Positions 33,458 to 36,893 of a DNA stretch of 36,893 nt are shown here, piece after piece. Below the pieces are notes generated by a model that was not told the DNA's origin, made no database searches, and saw only the letters and a program-made list of their open reading frames with translations. This DNA comes from an uncultured Pseudomonadota bacterium (GTDB taxonomy: Bacteria; Desulfobacterota; BSN033; UBA1163). The stretch's first letter is position 1. The number at the start of each line of letters is the position of its first letter. The translations under genes were made by a program, and so were the position numbers. The DNA is taken from the NCBI GenBank assembly GCA_937124575.1, contig CAKZKY010000494.1:1-36893 (forward strand). The letters run 5' to 3'.

Positions 33458-34756
33458 ATGATCGAGCTCATCATCATTGGTTTAAATCACAAAACAGCAC
33501 CCATTGAGATTCGGGAAAAATTGGCCTTTCATGAATCGGAGATGGAGAAGGCGCTCCTGCAGGCCCATTCCATTCACTCATTAAAAGAGAATATGATCCT
33601 CTCGACCTGCAATCGCGTGGAGCTCTATGCCATAGTCCGTGAGCCAGAAAAAGCCGTTCAGGACTTAAAACTTTTCCTTTCCCAGTATCACCATCTTCCC
33701 CTTCAAGAATTTGAGAAGAACCTCTATCTCCTCGTTGGGGAGGAGGCGGTGAGACATATCTTTCGGGTCTCCTCCAGTCTCGATTCGATGGTCGTGGGTG
33801 AACCCCAGATCCTTGGCCAGATCAAGTCGGCCTACCAGATGGCTACGGATTTAAAGACATCGGGAATCATCCTACATCGCCTTTTGCACAGGGCATTCCA
33901 TGTGGCCAAAAGGGTAAGGACCGAGACAAAGATCAGCAATAGCTCCGTATCGGTCAGTTCAGTTGCCGTAGAATTGGCAGAAAAGATCTTCGGCACCCTT
34001 GAGAAGAGAACGGTCCTGCTGATTGGGGCTGGCGAAATGAGTGAACTGGCTGCTCGTCACCTCGTGTCGGCAGGGGTTGAAAAAATCCTGGTGACCAATC
34101 GGACCTACGAGCGAGCTCGCTCTTTCGCCCTCCAGTTCAACGGAGAGGCGATCCCATTTGAAGAAATGGGACAGGGATTGAAAAAAGCCGATATTGTGAT
34201 CAGTGCAACCGATGCGTCACAATATCTAATCCTTCCGGATCAGGTCGTTAAGCTGATGAAGGAACGTAAACAGAGGCCTGTCTTCTTTATCGATATTGCG
34301 GATCCCCGAGATATTGCTCCGGAAGTTGGCGATCTTGCGAACGTCTACCTATACAATATTGATGATCTTCAGAAAGTGGCCAATGAAAACATGAAGGATC
34401 GCCAAAAAGAGGCCCAAAAGGCAGAGACGATCGTCAACGACGAAGTGGCAAAATTCGTCCAATGGTATCAATCCCTGGAGATCACTCCAACGGTTGTCGC
34501 CTTGCGAAAGAAGTTTGAAGAGATTCGGGCAAGGGAACTGGAAAAGACCTTTTCGCTCCATCCCAATCTCACTGAAAAAGAGCGACAATCCATTGAAGCC
34601 ATGACCACTGCCATCATCAATAAAATCCTTCACGACCCGATCACCCGCCTCAAACAGAAGGATGAAGAAGTGATGTCCGATTTCTATATCCATACCCTTC
34701 AAACCCTCTTTCAACTACCGGATCAGACAGGGGAAGAGCTCAAGGAGGAAGATTGA
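33458..34756 (+). CDS. hemA: glutamyl-tRNA reductase
   Basis: Reduces glutamyl-tRNA to glutamate-1-semialdehyde with NADPH, the first step of tetrapyrrole synthesis by the C5 route. The 432-residue protein has GLNHKTAPIEIREKLAF at the start, the catalytic Cys51 in STCNRVELYA and the signature SSLDSMVVGEPQILGQIK near residue 106. The NADPH-binding domain begins at LLIGAGEMSELAARHL, followed by the C-terminal dimerisation helices. No ribosome site is clear. It precedes the galT-like gene by one base and hemC by 1 kb in one apparent operon. Confidence 0.95.
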   Translation: MIELIIIGLNHKTAPIEIREKLAFHESEMEKALLQAHSIHSLKENMILSTCNRVELYAIVREPEKAVQDLKLFLSQYHHLPLQEFEKNLYLLVGEEAVRHIFRVSSSLDSMVVGEPQILGQIKSAYQMATDLKTSGIILHRLLHRAFHVAKRVRTETKISNSSVSVSSVAVELAEKIFGTLEKRTVLLIGAGEMSELAARHLVSAGVEKILVTNRTYERARSFALQFNGEAIPFEEMGQGLKKADIVISATDASQYLILPDQVVKLMKERKQRPVFFIDIADPRDIAPEVGDLANVYLYNIDDLQKVANENMKDRQKEAQKAETIVNDEVAKFVQWYQSLEITPTVVALRKKFEEIRARELEKTFSLHPNLTEKERQSIEAMTTAIINKILHDPITRLKQKDEEVMSDFYIHTLQTLFQLPDQTGEELKEED

Positions 34757-34757
34757 C

Positions 34758-35753
34758 ATGCCAGAATTCAGACAGAACATGGTTTCAAAAGAATGGGTCA
34801 TCATTGCCACCGAGAGGGCAAAAAGACCTGATCAGTTCCTCCAGAAAAAGGAGGAGAAGAAACCTCTGCCTCACTACAGTCAGGACTGCCCTTTCTGTCC
34901 GGGCAATGAATCCAAGACGCCTCCCTCCCTCTTTTCCATCGAGAAGAACGGAGCCTGGTCTTTGAGGGTTGTCCCAAACAAATTCGCTGCCTTACAGAGC
35001 CATCTGACGACTGAAAGAAGACATGAGGGCCGTTTCCTAAAAGCAGATGGATTTGGAATTGCCGAGGTGGTCATTGAGACGCCAATTCATAATCGGACGA
35101 TCGCCACCATGGAACTGGAGGAGGTCAGAAATACGGTGACGGCATATAGAGAGCGATATATCTCTCTTTCAACAACCGGGAAGATCGATCTCATCACCAT
35201 CTTTCGAAACTATGGGGAAAGGGCTGGCACCTCTCTCGAGCATCCCCATTCCCAGATCATCGCCACACCCATTGTCCCTCCCCATGTGAGAAATCCGCTC
35301 TATCAATCCCAGCTGGCCTTCGATACTTTTGGAGATTGCATCTATTGTGGCATGATGGAGGAGGAACGACGCCAACAGACGAGAGTGGTGGAGGAGACGA
35401 ACTACTTTCTCGTCCTCTGCCCTTTTGCTTCTCGCTCTCCATTTGAAACGCGAATCTATCCGAAGATCCACCGCTCCTCATTCGCATCGATCTCGAATGA
35501 GGAGTTGATGGAACTTGCTTCTGTCCTTCAGAAAACGATCAAGAGGCTCTATATTGGACTGAACGACCCTGACTATAATTACGTCATCCGCTCAGCTCCC
35601 ACAGAGGATAATGATGTTAAGTATCATCACTGGTACCTTGTCATCGTCCCCAAATTGACCACGCCCGCAGGCTTCGAAATTGGGACAGGGATCTATATCA
35701 ATACGACCTTGCCGGAAGAGTGTGCAGAATTTCTGAGAGGAATTGCGACCTGA
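34758..35753 (+). CDS. GalT-family nucleotidylyltransferase
   Basis: 331-residue histidine-triad-fold enzyme of the galactose-1-phosphate uridylyltransferase class. It carries zinc-type Cys pairs at 44/47 (CPFCPGNE) and 194/197 (CIYC), ETPIHNR (His111) and the active-site motif EHPHSQ (residues 161-166, nucleophile His164). E. coli GalT has HPHGQ; the Ser here leaves open a related activity such as ADP-glucose phosphorylase. It follows hemA by one base with AAGGAGGAA at 34742-34750, and its TGA overlaps the hemC ATG. A sugar-phosphate enzyme inside a heme operon is odd and may simply be shared transcription. Confidence 0.85.
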   Translation: MPEFRQNMVSKEWVIIATERAKRPDQFLQKKEEKKPLPHYSQDCPFCPGNESKTPPSLFSIEKNGAWSLRVVPNKFAALQSHLTTERRHEGRFLKADGFGIAEVVIETPIHNRTIATMELEEVRNTVTAYRERYISLSTTGKIDLITIFRNYGERAGTSLEHPHSQIIATPIVPPHVRNPLYQSQLAFDTFGDCIYCGMMEEERRQQTRVVEETNYFLVLCPFASRSPFETRIYPKIHRSSFASISNEELMELASVLQKTIKRLYIGLNDPDYNYVIRSAPTEDNDVKYHHWYLVIVPKLTTPAGFEIGTGIYINTTLPEECAEFLRGIAT

Positions 35754-36685
35754 TGACCCTGCCAGAACTGAGAATCGGAACCCGGGGAAGCCAGCTTGCC
35801 CTTTTTCAGGCAAACTGGGTCAAAGAGAAATTACAACAGGCCCATCCTCGTCTCAGGGTCACACTGGTCAAAATAAAAACAACCGGGGATAAGATTCAAG
35901 ATGCTCCGCTTGCAAAGATTGGTGGAAAAGGCCTCTTCGTCAAGGAGATCGAGGAAGCCCTGCTTGCAAACAGAATAGACCTTGCCGTTCACAGCATCAA
36001 GGATGTCCCTACAGAACTTCCCGAAGGTCTCCATCTTTCCGTCATTACAAAGAGGGAAGACCCTCGCGATGCCTTCATCTCCAGAGAAGGACTCTCTTTA
36101 AAAGAGCTTCCAAAAGGAGCACGGATTGGGACGAGCAGCCTGAGGCGTCAGGCCCAACTCCTCCATTTCAGGGGCGATCTCCAATTGATCCCGCTCAGGG
36201 GAAATCTGGACACACGCCTCAAGAAGTTAAAGACCTTAAACCTCGATGGGATTGTCCTTGCTTATGCCGGCCTGAGAAGGCTTGGCCTGGAAGCGAATAT
36301 TAAGGAGATCCTTTCTCCCGAAATCTCCCTTCCTGCCATTGGACAAGGAGCCCTTGGAATCGAAAAAAGAGTGGGCGATAAAGAGGTAGAAGAGAAGATC
36401 CGATTTCTGAATGACCTCGATTCGTCAATCGCTGTTTCAGCAGAAAGGGCTTTTCTTAAGAGACTGGAAGGCGGCTGCCAGGTCCCCATTGCCGCTTTTG
36501 CCCGAGTAGAGGACAACACCCTGAAAATGGATGGAATGGTTGGGACGATCGATGGGAAGAGGCTCGTCAGGCATCATCTGGGGGGTCCGATAGAAAAAGC
36601 GGAGTCGCTTGGAATTGAGCTGGCTGAGGTTCTGCTAAAAAGGGGAGCCAGGGAGATTCTTGAAGAGGTGTATCAGAGATCTTGA
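35753..36685 (+). CDS. hemC: porphobilinogen deaminase (hydroxymethylbilane synthase)
   Basis: Joins four porphobilinogens into hydroxymethylbilane. From ATG 35753 (310 residues) the N-terminus is the conserved LRIGTRGSQLALFQA. IGTSSLRRQAQL near 125-136 carries substrate-binding arginines, and the dipyrromethane cofactor Cys is Cys242 in LEGGCQVPIAAFA. An ATG at 35720 is in frame, but it overlaps galT by 34 bases and adds 11 residues without family likeness. The TGATG junction with the galT-like stop indicates coupling. No hemB or hemD is in the window. Confidence 0.95.
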   Translation: MTLPELRIGTRGSQLALFQANWVKEKLQQAHPRLRVTLVKIKTTGDKIQDAPLAKIGGKGLFVKEIEEALLANRIDLAVHSIKDVPTELPEGLHLSVITKREDPRDAFISREGLSLKELPKGARIGTSSLRRQAQLLHFRGDLQLIPLRGNLDTRLKKLKTLNLDGIVLAYAGLRRLGLEANIKEILSPEISLPAIGQGALGIEKRVGDKEVEEKIRFLNDLDSSIAVSAERAFLKRLEGGCQVPIAAFARVEDNTLKMDGMVGTIDGKRLVRHHLGGPIEKAESLGIELAEVLLKRGAREILEEVYQRS

Positions 36686-36770
36686 ATAACTAAAGTAAAT
36701 ACCCAATAACCAAATTTCAATAATCAAATAGTAACCAAAAATTCTATTACCAATGTCCCTAAGAATAACT

Positions 36771-36793
36771 CCCCCTCTTAATCTAAGAGGGGG
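36771..36793 (+). repeat. perfect palindrome in AT-rich intergenic repeats after hemC
   Basis: CCCCCTCTTA and TAAGAGGGGG form a perfect 10-bp stem around ATC. No U-tract follows, but it may still end the heme operon. It is framed by CCAATAACCAAATTTCAA-like sequence (36698-36760) and its rough inverse (GATTGGATTATTGATAATTG, about 36813-36832). This suggests a larger decayed inverted-repeat element. No gene is seen from 36686 to the window end. Confidence 0.6.
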
Positions 36794-36893
36794 TGGGGGG
36801 CGTTATTGGTGATTGGATTATTGATAATTGGAATTTATTTGGTCCCACCTTGTTGGGATTGGAATTTGGTGATTAAGATTTAAGAGGTTATTA

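Noticed and set aside
36771-36793. Rho-independent terminator after hemC
   Set aside because: The stem is perfect, but no U-tract follows on either strand, so it was recorded as a repeat palindrome.

Overview
This window looks like chromosomal DNA of a Gram-negative, probably anaerobic bacterium of the deltaproteobacterial (Desulfobacterota) type, most likely an uncultured lineage. Grounds: LolA/LolB-like outer-membrane lipoprotein carriers, lipoproteins with clear lipoboxes, a TAXI-type fused TRAP permease, a CcsA/ResC-type cytochrome c biogenesis gene next to hemA-hemC, a YcbZ/LonH-type Lon homologue and a sigma-70 without region 1.1. The placement is inference; there is no rRNA gene here, and I saw no tRNA, CRISPR array or insertion sequence.

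Layout. 1-3115 (+): fused TRAP permease overlapping a lipoprotein zinc aminopeptidase. 3150-5531: inositol-3-phosphate synthase (-) divergent from a bacterial deoxyhypusine-synthase homologue (+). 5532-5976: a 445-bp non-coding stretch with repeats, a near-consensus promoter and a candidate structured leader RNA. 5977-12262 (+): a protein-quality-control block of a ClpX-like unfoldase without zinc finger, a CbpA-type DnaJ and a Lon-like protease, followed by the 16S rRNA methyltransferase rsmE. 12349-14893 (-): an adenylate cyclase (MshEN-like + GAF + GAF + PAS + catalytic domain) split by one extra base in an A8 run.

15122-26912 (-): an 11.8-kb run of twelve tightly packed genes that looks like an undescribed lipid or polyene pathway. 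In transcription order it encodes an acyl-CoA dehydrogenase, a ketosynthase-like protein without catalytic residues, a small membrane protein, a FabZ-like protein with the catalytic His replaced by Tyr, two methyltransferases, LolA, an intact ketosynthase, a second ketosynthase-like protein without catalytic residues, a phytoene-desaturase-like flavoenzyme, a LolB-like lipoprotein and a B12-binding radical SAM enzyme. It resembles both aryl-polyene clusters (KS/CLF-like pairs, FabZ, LolA) and proposed ladderane clusters (several FabF, FabZ, CrtI-like desaturase, B12 radical SAM) without matching either. No acyl carrier protein or ketoreductase lies inside it. A FabG-like reductase and a paralogous B12 radical SAM enzyme are encoded 3 kb further on (30045-32303) and may serve the same pathway.

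27260-36685: a QueG-like Fe-S protein, rpoD behind a promoter and a terminator-like leader hairpin, the FabG-like SDR, the second radical SAM gene, then ccsA-like, hemA, galT-like and hemC in one direction (cytochrome c/heme group). Intergenic regions carry at least two families of dispersed repeats, and some repeat sequence has entered coding regions near gene starts.
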